Shown: positions 1 through 6,773 of the stretch, piece by piece
Position numbering within the stretch: position 1 is the first letter of the stretch
Layout of the letters: every line of letters begins with the position of its first letter
From: Bryobacteraceae bacterium
GTDB taxonomy: Bacteria > Acidobacteriota > Terriglobia > Bryobacterales > Bryobacteraceae
Direction: 5' to 3'
Assembly: GCA_030044325.1 (NCBI GenBank)
Contig: JASHWA010000625.1
Span: forward strand, 1-27,266
DNA length: 27,266 nucleotides
The notes under the pieces: model-generated
Told to the model about the DNA's origin: nothing
Databases searched by the model: none
Seen by the model: only the letters and a program-made list of their open reading frames with translations
Translations under genes and position numbers: made by a program

Positions 1-861
1 GAAATCGCCGCCAGCATACTCGAACATGCTCGTGCCGGTAGCGCCGATACCTCTGGAGGGGGCGGCGGCTCCGTCGTCGTATTCGTGGCCCTCGGGCTCA
101 CTTACCACGAGCACGCGTTCTACCGGCAGGCGCTCGAACGGATGCGCGGCGACTCGGTGGCGTTCATCAATCTCGCCAGCGATCCGGTCGTCGAGCGGCT
201 GCTTGCGCCGCGCTTCGGGCTCACCGTGGCGGAGTACCTGGCCTTCGAGCACGGGCGCGACGTGCTGGTGCTGGTCACGGACATGACCAACTATTGCGAT
301 GCCTTGCGAGAGGTGTCCGCAGCCCGGGAGGAACTGCCCGGAAGGCGGGGCTATCCCGGCTACATGTATTCTGATCTGGCCTCGCTCTACGAGCGCGCGG
401 GCCGAATCAAGGACACACCGGGATCGATTACTCTGCTGCCGATCATAACCATGCCGGAGGACGATATCACCCATCCGATCCCGGACCTGACCGGTTACAT
501 CACGGAGGGTCAGATCGTCCTGAGCCGGGAGCTGCACCAACGAGGGATCTTCCCGCCGGTGGACATTCTGCCGAGCCTGTCGCGGCTCATGCAGCGGGGC
601 ATCGGTGCAGGCCGCACACGCGAAGATCATCGCGTCATCGCCAACGCTCTCTATAGGCACTACGCGACGGGCCGGGATCTGCGCCGGCTCGAGGCGATCG
701 TAGGCCGCGAGGGTATGAGCGATGCCGACAAGAAGATGCTGGACTTCGCCGATGCCTTCGAGCATGAAATCGTGCACCAGGGCACCGTGCGGCGCACGGT
801 CGGCGAAACCCTCGATGCGAGCCGCGGGCTCCTCGAGAGATTCGGGCTGCTTGCGCCATGA
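1..861 (+). CDS. atpB: V-type ATP synthase subunit B, 3' part (cut by window edge)
   Basis: Non-catalytic B subunit of the cytoplasmic V1/A1 sector, which forms the A3B3 hexamer of an ion-pumping or ATP-making rotary ATPase. The frame is open from base 1, so the gene begins outside the window; a GTG at 85 is internal. About 286 residues of a usual 430-470 are present. Family landmarks are clear: the LTVAEYLAFE stretch, DVLVLVTDMTNYCDALREV, the YPGYMYSDLASLYERAG segment, GSITLLPIITMPEDDITHPI and the GQIVLSREL loop, followed by the helical C-terminal domain. The stop overlaps the start of subunit D in an ATGA, typical of translational coupling. Identification is certain at family level. Whether the enzyme pumps H+ or Na+ cannot be read from this subunit. 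Confidence 0.96.
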   Translation, partial: EIAASILEHARAGSADTSGGGGGSVVVFVALGLTYHEHAFYRQALERMRGDSVAFINLASDPVVERLLAPRFGLTVAEYLAFEHGRDVLVLVTDMTNYCDALREVSAAREELPGRRGYPGYMYSDLASLYERAGRIKDTPGSITLLPIITMPEDDITHPIPDLTGYITEGQIVLSRELHQRGIFPPVDILPSLSRLMQRGIGAGRTREDHRVIANALYRHYATGRDLRRLEAIVGREGMSDADKKMLDFADAFEHEIVHQGTVRRTVGETLDASRGLLERFGLLAP

Positions 862-1475
862 TCCACCCAACGCGCACCGACCTGTTGCAGTTGAAGCAGA
901 AGGCGGTCTCGGTGGTGAACAGCGTGGCGATTCTCAAGGCAAGACGCCACGCCGTGATCCGGAGCTTTCTCGAGTCGGTGCGAACCTTCGTCCGGTCTCG
1001 CGACGCGATCCGGCTGGACTATGGCCAGGCGCTCGCCGAAATCCATCTCAGCGAGGGGCACGAGGGCATGGCGGCGATCGAATCGCTTGCCGCGACGGCT
1101 GCGCGCGAGGTCGGCGTCACGGTAGAACAGCGCAACGCTCTCGGGGTTCGGTACCGGGATCTCACCATCTATGGGCCATTGGTGCGCTCACCTGTGGAGC
1201 GCACCTATGGCTACACCCTCGCCTCCCCGCACCTGGAGGAGTCGATCCACCTCTTTGAATCCATCGTGGGCACGATGCTCGAGATCGCTGCGTTCGAGAG
1301 CAAGGTCAAGATGCTGGGCCGGGAGATCACACGCGTGACACGTACGACCAGGGTGCTGGAGGAAAGGGTCTTGCCGAGTGTCCGGGCAGATATCAGAACC
1401 GTTGTCGAGTACATCCGCGAACGGGAAAGAGAAGCGAATTTCCGCTTGAGGCGATTCAAGGCCAGACGAGGCTAA
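858..1475 (+). CDS. atpD: V-type ATP synthase subunit D (central stalk)
   Basis: 205-residue central-stalk rotor subunit that links the A3B3 head to the membrane ring. The N-terminus (HPTRTDLLQLKQK followed by a long helix) and the C-terminal helix with the arginine-rich end (LRRFKARRG) match the two-helix coiled-coil hairpin of the family, and the length is usual. The ATG at 858 overlaps the TGA of subunit B by four bases, so the start is well supported and the two are co-translated. It is the last gene of the ATPase operon: the next gene lies on the other strand. In the 107 bases after the stop no convincing hairpin with a U-tract was found. Confidence 0.95.
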   Translation: MIHPTRTDLLQLKQKAVSVVNSVAILKARRHAVIRSFLESVRTFVRSRDAIRLDYGQALAEIHLSEGHEGMAAIESLAATAAREVGVTVEQRNALGVRYRDLTIYGPLVRSPVERTYGYTLASPHLEESIHLFESIVGTMLEIAAFESKVKMLGREITRVTRTTRVLEERVLPSVRADIRTVVEYIREREREANFRLRRFKARRG

Positions 1476-1582
1476 CAAAACACTTCCTTTGCCGCGCGCC
1501 GGCGATGTGGGTCGCGACGACCGACCTGCCGACCACGCCGCGGGCCTGGTGATCACCGGCAACGAACGCCGCCAGGCTCAAG

Positions 1583-3175
1583 CTAAGACCCCTTGGTGAT
1601 GACTGGCAGTAGGTTTCTCCCAAGCACCGCCGAGGCAGCTAACACACCACCGAACAGTGCCCCGGCGACTCCCAGGCTCGCCACGTCTTGCCCGGCCAAA
1701 TACAGGTTCCGAATCGGGGTTCGCGGCGTGAGGGATCGCAACTGGAACCGCGAGGGCGTCGAACTAAGCCCGTAGGCCTCGCCGCGCTCGTAGTTCATGA
1801 AATGCCGCGTGCTGAGCGGGGTCGATAACTCGGCGATGTCCACTTTGCCCGCCGCCGCCGGAACCGCGCGCTCGAGCTCGGCCTGCAACCGCTCCGTCAA
1901 GTCGCGCTTGAGCGCGCAATAGTCGTCGCCGCGCTTGTGCCACTGGGTCCGCTGCCAGCGCGCAAACCGATCGTAAGAAGCCATGGTCACGACTTCAAGC
2001 GTGGCTCTCTCCGGGTGACGCCTCTCGAAGTCGGGATCCTTGGCGGACGGGAACGAAATGTACAGGAACGGGAACGGCGCCGATGGATCCGCCGAAAACC
2101 GCTCCAGATTTCGGTCATGATCGGAGGTGGGGTGAATCCAAAGGTTGGTCCCCTCCAGCCCCAGTTCCTTCGCCGTATGTCTCAACCCGACATAAAGGCT
2201 CAAGTAGGCGCTCGACGGCTCAACCATGCGCAATTCGCCCCGGGCGCGATCGAGTGCGGCATCCGGCTTCGGCAGCAATCGCTCGAACGTGTTGCGAGCG
2301 CCGGCATCGCTGATTACCATCGCTGCGCGGATGTCCTGGCCGTCGGCCATGCGCACGCCTGCGGTCCGGCCATGCTCCACCAACACCTCGGCCACCTCAG
2401 CGCTGACCACCACCTTGCCACCCGCGCTCTCGATCACCGGACGGATGGCCTCGACGATGCGGCCCGCGCCCCCAACCGGGTAGCTGGCGCCCTCGAAATA
2501 ATGCTCGACGATCATCGCGTGAGTGCCGAAGCTGCTTTGCGCGGGTGGAAGTCCGTAATCGCCCCATTGCGCGGTCAGGACGCCGATCAATTCCTCGTTC
2601 TTCGTTATCCCCCGAAGGACCTCGGCCGTCGTACGGCTCGCCCAGCGAAGGAACGGGCGGCGCAGAAACGGGCCGGCAACTGCGTCCATCAGGCGGGGAA
2701 TCGCCTTCGAGGCCCAGTACAGGCCGCTTGCCCGGTTCGAATCCCTGACAGCCTTCATGTACTGATCGATCGCGGCTCCCTCGGACGGGAAATAATGCTT
2801 CATCTGCTCGCGGAAGCGCTCCGTCCCGCTGGGGAAGTCGTAGTTTCGTCCGGCCATGATGACACGGTCGTAGATATCGGGCATTCGGCTCCAGGCGAGC
2901 CGGCCTTCGGTCAGATGATCAAACGCACGCCGCACACTGAAGGAGGTGCTATGGACCTGGCCGATGTAGTGCAGGCCGACGTCCCATTCGTAACCGGGGC
3001 GGTGGAACGTGTGGGTGTAGCCGCCTGCCGTGTAATGCCGTTCGAGCACAACCACCTTTTTGCCGGCGTGTTTGGCGAGTAATGCCGCTGCCGTGAGTCC
3101 GCCCATGCCGGATCCGATGACAATGGCGTCCCATTGACAATCGAGTGCGTGTTGTTTATACGAAATAACGCTCAT
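1583..3175 (-). CDS. FAD-dependent oxidoreductase, retinol saturase / phytoene desaturase (CrtI-like) family
   Basis: 530-residue flavoprotein. The dinucleotide-binding motif GSGMGG is at residues 21-26 inside a beta-alpha-beta fold (DAIVIGSGMGG ... KKVVVLERH), and the C-terminal FAD motif NLYLAGQDVASLGVAGALFGG lies near the end. The overall pattern, including GLHYIGQ and the GGAGRIVEAI segment, is that of all-trans-retinol 13,14-reductase and carotenoid desaturase/isomerase-type enzymes, which saturate or desaturate polyene or other lipid double bonds; the substrate is unknown. The ATG at 3175 is the only start before the FAD motif. It lies in the operator dyad shared with the divergent TetR gene and has only a weak ribosome-binding site, so a very short leader is likely. 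Divergent pairing with TetR suggests induction by a lipophilic ligand (inference). Confidence 0.88.
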   Translation of the reverse strand: MSVISYKQHALDCQWDAIVIGSGMGGLTAAALLAKHAGKKVVVLERHYTAGGYTHTFHRPGYEWDVGLHYIGQVHSTSFSVRRAFDHLTEGRLAWSRMPDIYDRVIMAGRNYDFPSGTERFREQMKHYFPSEGAAIDQYMKAVRDSNRASGLYWASKAIPRLMDAVAGPFLRRPFLRWASRTTAEVLRGITKNEELIGVLTAQWGDYGLPPAQSSFGTHAMIVEHYFEGASYPVGGAGRIVEAIRPVIESAGGKVVVSAEVAEVLVEHGRTAGVRMADGQDIRAAMVISDAGARNTFERLLPKPDAALDRARGELRMVEPSSAYLSLYVGLRHTAKELGLEGTNLWIHPTSDHDRNLERFSADPSAPFPFLYISFPSAKDPDFERRHPERATLEVVTMASYDRFARWQRTQWHKRGDDYCALKRDLTERLQAELERAVPAAAGKVDIAELSTPLSTRHFMNYERGEAYGLSSTPSRFQLRSLTPRTPIRNLYLAGQDVASLGVAGALFGGVLAASAVLGRNLLPVITKGS

Positions 3176-3225
3176 GTTGACACCAGCAACATCATTCTAT
3201 GCAATAATGTTGCTGATGTCAACAT
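3174..3225. promoter_or_regulatory. Dyad operator for the divergent TetR/oxidoreductase pair
   Basis: The two 23-base arms (3174-3196 and 3203-3225) are inverted repeats with 21 of 23 positions matching, around a 6-base centre. Each arm is itself a small palindrome, ATGTTG-N7-CAACAT (3174-3192 and 3207-3225). The two sites are centred 33 bases apart, about three helical turns, so both would lie on one face of the DNA. This fits cooperative binding of two TetR dimers. The dyad covers the starts of both genes, so binding would block both. Confidence 0.8.
3194..3222 (-). promoter_or_regulatory. Sigma-70-type promoter of the oxidoreductase gene, inside the operator
   Basis: On the minus strand a perfect -35 box TTGACA (3222-3217) is followed after 17 bases by TAGAAT (3199-3194), one mismatch from the -10 consensus. 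Predicted transcription starts near 3187, only about 12 bases before the ATG at 3175. On the plus strand the other arm also supplies TTGACA (3177-3182), with a weaker -10 TGCAAT (3200-3205) 17 bases on, for the TetR gene. The operator therefore contains the -35 boxes of both divergent promoters. Confidence 0.6.
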
Positions 3226-3842
3226 ATAGATCAAACCGAAGCCGGGCCCGTCGCCGCCCCTACCACCATGGCAATCTGAAGGACGCCCTGCTCGAAGCGG
3301 CTTTGGAATTGATCGCCGAACTCGGCCCGCAGGCCTTCACCCTGCGGGAAGTCGCGCGGAGGGCGGGCGTGTCGCACAACGCGCCGTACCGGCATTTCCG
3401 CGAAAAAGACGAACTCCTCGCGGCGGTCGCGGCACAAGGATTCGAACGGCTGACACAAGCGATGAACGAATCTGCCTCGCACGGCAAAACCGCCCTGGAG
3501 CGATGGCAGCTGAGCGGGGAAGGTTATATCGCTTTCGCGCTGCGGTGGCCACAACACTTCTTTGTGATGTTCGATTCCGGGTTCGACCTCGCGAATTATC
3601 CGGAGTGCGCAGCGCCCAGTAAGTCCGCCTTCAACGCGCTGCTCCATTTCATCGAGGACGCTCAGGCCGAAGGAGCATTAGCCGCCGGCGATCCACAGCC
3701 GTTGGCGCTTACTTCCTGGTCGGCCGTGCACGGGCTCGCGAAGCTGGCGATCAGCAATCGTCTCCCTATGCAACGGGCGGAGGTTTTGGTTTTTTTCGAT
3801 GACTTCGTGGCCGGCGTGCTGCGGCGGGGTCTGGCCGGGTGA
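3216..3842 (+). CDS. TetR/AcrR-family transcriptional repressor
   Basis: One-component repressor of about 208 residues. The N-terminal helix-turn-helix has the typical TetR signature: HHGNLKDALLEAALELIAE, then FTLREVARRAGVSHNAPYRHFREKDELLAAVA. The C-terminal ligand-binding domain (ALRWPQHFFVMFDSGF ... SWSAVHGLAKLAI) resembles the WHG-type C-terminal domain. The frame is open from an ATG at 3174, but that codon lies in the dyad and overlaps the start of the divergent gene. The ATG at 3207 or 3216 is more likely; 3216 is given here. No good Shine-Dalgarno precedes any of them, so leaderless or weak initiation is possible. It probably represses itself and the divergent flavoenzyme through the dyad at 3174-3225. 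Confidence 0.87.
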   Translation: MSTYRSNRSRARRRPYHHGNLKDALLEAALELIAELGPQAFTLREVARRAGVSHNAPYRHFREKDELLAAVAAQGFERLTQAMNESASHGKTALERWQLSGEGYIAFALRWPQHFFVMFDSGFDLANYPECAAPSKSAFNALLHFIEDAQAEGALAAGDPQPLALTSWSAVHGLAKLAISNRLPMQRAEVLVFFDDFVAGVLRRGLAG

Positions 3843-4026
3843 AGGCAGGCAGCCGGCTCATTGAGAAGTCGTTCGAGCCGCCGTAGGGAATTCATCACGC
3901 CAAATGACATGGCGGCGACAGTCGGGTCGAGGGTATCGAGAAGAACGAATATTAACGAGGGGTTTCGCACGGTCAGGCAATCGGCGACAAGGAGACTCAT
4001 GACTGAGGTCGGGATTTCAACCCCTT
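3843..4026. other. Non-coding or decayed stretch downstream of TetR
   Basis: No intact gene. A minus-strand reading (about 3850-4000) gives a plausible-looking peptide with VLLDTLDPTVAAMSFG and SLRRLERLLNE, but I recognise no family and there is no ribosome-binding site. It may be another decayed fragment of the gene graveyard that follows. Confidence 0.4.
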
Positions 4027-4063
4027 CGGTAGTGGTTCAGTTTGAAGAACTGAACCACTACCG
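4027..4063. repeat. Perfect 16-bp inverted repeat (hairpin)
   Basis: Arms 4027-4042 and 4048-4063 pair perfectly around a 5-base loop (TGAAG). There is no U-tract on either side, so it is not a typical intrinsic terminator. It sits exactly where the NarJ/TorD-like remnant breaks off and supplies that remnant's stop codon. It may be an IS end, a REP-like unit or a deletion scar. Confidence 0.75.
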
Positions 4064-4245
4064 GAATGCGCCGCGTGCATACTGTTCGGCATAAAGATGC
4101 CAGCCGATTTCGAGCGCGGTTGCCGGGTTCCAGTCGAACCCTCGCGATGAAGTGTTCCTGAAGCTCGGCCACGGAAAGCCGGCGATCGCGGCCGCGAACT
4201 CGCGGATGCATTGCCGGCAGCGCTCCAGGTAGTACCGTGACCGCA

Positions 4246-5396
4246 TAAATAGTTGGAGAGCGGGCGAAGTCCTGGCATACTTGGGTATGTCACGAACCAA
4301 GTCTGCGGTGAAGTTGACCGAAGGCGAGCGTGAGGACCTGCGGGAACTGCTCAAGAGCGGCGTTCTGCCCGTGCGGACCGTGGTCCGAGCCCTGGTGCTG
4401 TTGCGGTTGGATGAGGGGATGTCCACGCCGCAGGCAGCCGCGATGTTTGAACTTTCCGATGAAGGCGCGCGCAAGATCGCCCTGCGCTACCGGGCCGGAG
4501 GGCTGGAGGCAGCCGTCTACGAAGGTCCACGTCCGGGGAAACGGCCGGCATTGGACGAAATCCAGCAACAGAAGATCGTCGCGTTGGCGTGCGGACCGCC
4601 GCCGCCCGGGCAGGCACGCCGGACGGTGCGCGTGCTGGCCGCCGAAGCCAACAGACGAAAGATCGTGCGCGGCGTAGGCCGGGAAGCCATTCGGATCGCT
4701 CTCCAAGACCACGACCTCAAGCCGTGGCGGGAAAAAAATGTGGTGCGTGGCGGAGGTCGATGAGGCCTACTGGGAACGCATGAACGACGTGCTGGAGGTG
4801 TACGAAAGGCCTTATAAGTCCGCAAGAGCCCGTGGTTTGCTTGGATGAAAAGCCCGTGGTCCTGCATCGGGATGTTCGCCCCGCCGCCGCTGCCGAGCCG
4901 GCTCAACCGGCCAAGCGCGATTGTGAATATGAGCGCTGCGGAACGGCCAACGTGTTCTGTGGGGTCGAGCCTCGGGCGGGCCGCCATTTCATTTGGCCGA
5001 CGCCCAATCGCTGCGGCAAGCAGTTCGCCCGGACCCTGCAGCGCCTCGCCACAGCGTATCCGAATGCTCGCACGATTCACTTGGTCTTGGACAACCTCAG
5101 CACGCATTCCCGCCGCTCGCTGCTGCGTCAATTCGGAGAACTCGGTGGCCATCTCTGGAGCCGCTTCACCATTCACTTCACACCCAAACACGCCGGTTGG
5201 CTGAACCAAGCCGAGATCGAAATTAGCATCTTCGCCCGGCAATGCCTTGGCTCGCGACGCATCCCTTCCTTACGGGTCCTGCGGGCCGAATGCGCCGCGT
5301 GGAATCGCTCGGTCAACCACCAGCGCCTCCAAATCAACTGGACCTTCTCCCGCCGGGACGCCGCCAATGTCTTCCATCAGCAGCTCCAACTATTTA
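4246..5396 (+). mobile_element. IS630-family insertion sequence (degenerate)
   Basis: Perfect 13-bp terminal inverted repeats, TAAATAGTTGGAG at 4246-4258 and its complement at 5384-5396. The outermost TA at each end is the expected TA target duplication of this Tc1/mariner-like family, so the element proper is 4248-5394 (1,147 bp), a normal length. Deleting the element with one TA rejoins the frame of the interrupted chaperone gene on the other strand, which confirms the ends. The transposase carries two frameshifts, so the copy is inactive on its own. Confidence 0.85.
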
Positions 5397-5413
5397 AACG
5401 GTCGAAGCGCTAG
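4287..5413 (+). pseudogene. IS630-family transposase, two frameshifts
   Basis: DDE transposase in three frames. Segment 1 (4287 to about 4737) is the N-terminal helix-turn-helix region. An extra base in the A7 run at 4732-4738 shifts the frame; segment 2 (4738 to about 4815) begins MWCVAEVDEAYWERMNDVLEVYERPY. A second +1 shift near 4816 leads to segment 3, which carries all three catalytic acids: D in VVCLDEKP, D in HLVLDNLSTH and E in GWLNQAEIEIS. Family elements sometimes use programmed frameshifting at A-runs. Here, however, two shifts of +1 sense within 90 bases argue for decay. The reading frame runs past the right inverted repeat and stops 17 bases outside it. Confidence 0.85.
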
Positions 5414-5462
5414 GCTGGGTCGGGATATTCCAGAAGAGCTGCGAGCAATTCAAGTCTGCTGT

Positions 5463-5711
5463 TCACATCGCCCTCCGCGGGCCGGAAAGAAGTCCGAATC
5501 CGGCGCTCTGTTTGTACTCTTGAGGGTCATCCAGCATCTCGATCGCTTCTTCGCGCTCGCCGCGATGGAACAGATTTATCCCAGGGGGAAGGACGGAAGA
5601 TTCGGATACCTCGAGCTGCTGTACCGGTTTTGAGCGGGCCGCTCCGCCGAGAATCGCAAGAAACCTTCGTCTTCCGCGATTGTTGAGCTTCGAAACGAGC
5701 GTTGCCGACAC
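5463..5711 (-). CDS. Small twin-arginine-like protein of unknown function, probably a remnant
   Basis: 82 codons starting at GTG 5711 with AAGG five bases upstream. The N-terminus holds a twin-arginine-like motif, GRRRFLAILGGA, at about residues 13-24; the rest (LFHRGEREEAIEMLDDPQEYKQ) is acidic and not recognised. The stop overlaps the GTG start of the NarJ/TorD-like pseudogene in a GTGA, so the two once formed an operon. Tat signals and NarJ/TorD chaperones go together in molybdoenzyme operons. I infer that this is a piece of an eroded molybdoenzyme locus; it could be truncated upstream and may not be expressed. Confidence 0.45.
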   Translation of the reverse strand: MSATLVSKLNNRGRRRFLAILGGAARSKPVQQLEVSESSVLPPGINLFHRGEREEAIEMLDDPQEYKQSAGFGLLSGPRRAM

Positions 5712-5750
5712 CGTGCCTTCAGCCGTCGGTTGGCGATTTCATCGGAAAGC

Positions 5751-6171
5751 ATGGCGCCGAATCTCGTTGTTGAGGGCGCGATCGGACGCTCGGAGGCCGT
5801 GCGGATCGCGCTTAGCAGGACGGCCGGCCCGGTCCCGTATTTTGAGAAGCGGCGGACCCGCAGGGATCATGCCTGCTGAACTGAGCGGTGAGATCGGGTC
5901 ACCCGTTGTGATCATAGGTGACATCTTGGATACCGGTGCAACCCTCATGTCCGGGTGCGAAAGGCGGAATCAACGTGGAGTGCGCGACATCCGCGTCATG
6001 GTCACCCACGGATTGTTCACATGTGCCGATTCAGTTCCGTGTCCACCGACCTTCGACGCAAAACAAGATTGTGGACTGTCGATTGGTCCTCTCGCGTTGC
6101 TGCGCGAGAGCCCCAGCCTGATCTGGCCCCGGAGCCGGCGCTCGGCTTGCGAGCAATGCGAATCATCGTAG
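5751..6171 (+). pseudogene. PRPP-synthetase-like (phosphoribosyltransferase fold) pseudogene
   Basis: Frame one (5751 to about 5870) reads NLVVEGAIGRSEAVRIALSR and FEKRRTRRDH. After a +1 shift the frame ending at 6171 reads AELSGEIGSPVVIIGDILDTGATLMSGCE, then RGVRDIRVMVTHGLFT and DSVPCP. This order matches ribose-phosphate pyrophosphokinase: the KRR-type loop, the PRPP-binding motif VVIxDDIxDTGxTL and the VxVxxTHGLF strand. The usual first acidic residue of the DDIxDTG motif is glycine here. The N-terminal half is missing and there is at least one frameshift, so it is a remnant. Confidence 0.7.
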
Positions 6172-6219
6172 TCGCGCCAATAGTGTGCCGCCGGTTACGA
6201 GAGGGATGAGCGAGTCCTG

Positions 6220-6258
6220 AAAAAGTGGGGCGAACGCGGCGGACCCGCCGTTCGCCCC
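6220..6258 (-). terminator. Intrinsic terminator of the cytochrome operon
   Basis: On the minus strand a strong GC-rich hairpin (6258-6227; outer stem GGGGCGAA/TTCGCCCC, inner stem CGGCGG/CCGCCG with a 2-base bulge) is followed by ACTTTTT (6226-6220). It lies 29 bases after the stop of the last cytochrome gene. Position and U-tract fit rho-independent termination of the minus-strand operon. Confidence 0.8.
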
Positions 6259-6286
6259 TGCCATGCAACGAATCGTTGGTGCCCGA

Positions 6287-6745
6287 TTACCGTCCTGCCG
6301 CGGCTTCATCTGCGGCCGCGTGCGAAGATGCGAGCACCGTGGATTTTTGTAGACTCCGAACGTAGCTCACCAGATTATTAATGCGCATCTGCGTCTCCGC
6401 CGGGTTGGTGGTGATCGAAGAGAACAGGCTGCCCCATACCGGCATCCTCTTCGAGCTGTGGATCGGCGACTCGACCTGACGCAACGTCGTGTAGATATGC
6501 GCTTCGGGGAATTTGCCGCCATTTTTCGCAGCCAGTGCCGTCAGGTCGGCTGGCTTGTCTTTCAGCGCGGCCGCAGCCGGGCCGTCCCCGGTTCCCTCCA
6601 ATCCGTGACACACGGCGCAGTATTCGCCGAACATCGCTTTGCCGGAAGCCGGTGATGTTTGAGCAATGGGCACTCGCTTGATCTGCTTGTCCTGGGCCTG
6701 CACAAGCAGTGAACCCAGAAGAGTTACGAAAAAGATGGTGCGCAT
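6287..6745 (-). CDS. Periplasmic monoheme cytochrome c (class I)
   Basis: 152 residues with a signal peptide (1-18, ending VQAQ). One heme site, CAVCH, is at 43-47 after GKAMFGEYC, and the likely distal ligand is Met101 in KRMPVWGSLF. The folding pattern (ADLTALAAKNGG ... INNLVSYVRSLQ) is that of small soluble electron-carrier cytochromes related to the bc-linked cytochrome c family. AAGGAG precedes the ATG by 7-8 bases. It is the last gene of the operon, 28 bases after the decaheme gene and just before the terminator at 6220-6258. It probably shuttles electrons in the periplasm. Confidence 0.93.
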   Translation of the reverse strand: MRTIFFVTLLGSLLVQAQDKQIKRVPIAQTSPASGKAMFGEYCAVCHGLEGTGDGPAAAALKDKPADLTALAAKNGGKFPEAHIYTTLRQVESPIHSSKRMPVWGSLFSSITTNPAETQMRINNLVSYVRSLQKSTVLASSHAAADEAAAGR

Positions 6746-6773
6746 GAAAATCTCCTTTTTCTAAAAAAGCGCT

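Larger units (their letters stand above)
4058..5466 (-). pseudogene. NarJ/TorD-family chaperone pseudogene, split by IS630
   Basis: Members of this family fold and insert cofactor into molybdo-bis-MGD enzymes (nitrate, TMAO, DMSO and related reductases). On the minus strand a GTG at 5466, with a good GGAGG upstream, starts NSRLELLAALLEYPDPA, the usual N-terminus of NarJ-type chaperones. A one-base loss then gives a stop at 5412. Removing the IS (4246-5396) joins this to YYLERCRQCIREF, then in another frame LSVAELQEHFIARV, then FDWNPATALEIGWHLYAEQYARGAF, the last matching the conserved xDLNPxxxLxxGWHLYGExYxRG region of the family. At least three frameshifts, the IS insertion and a 3' truncation at the hairpin (4027-4063) make it clearly dead. 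Only about 95 of roughly 200 residues remain. The assignment is by motif recall and has not been searched. Confidence 0.7.

Noticed and set aside
1476..1582. Terminator after the V-type ATPase operon
   Set aside because: Only a 5-bp stem (GGTCG/CGACC) without a U-tract was found.
3850..4000. Minus-strand peptide with VLLDTLDPTVAAMSFG as a gene
   Set aside because: Plausible composition but no recognised family, no ribosome-binding site and no clear borders; left as unassigned.
4732..4738. Programmed ribosomal frameshift in the IS630 transposase
   Set aside because: The shift needed is +1 rather than the common -1, and a second +1 shift without any slippery run follows; decay is simpler.
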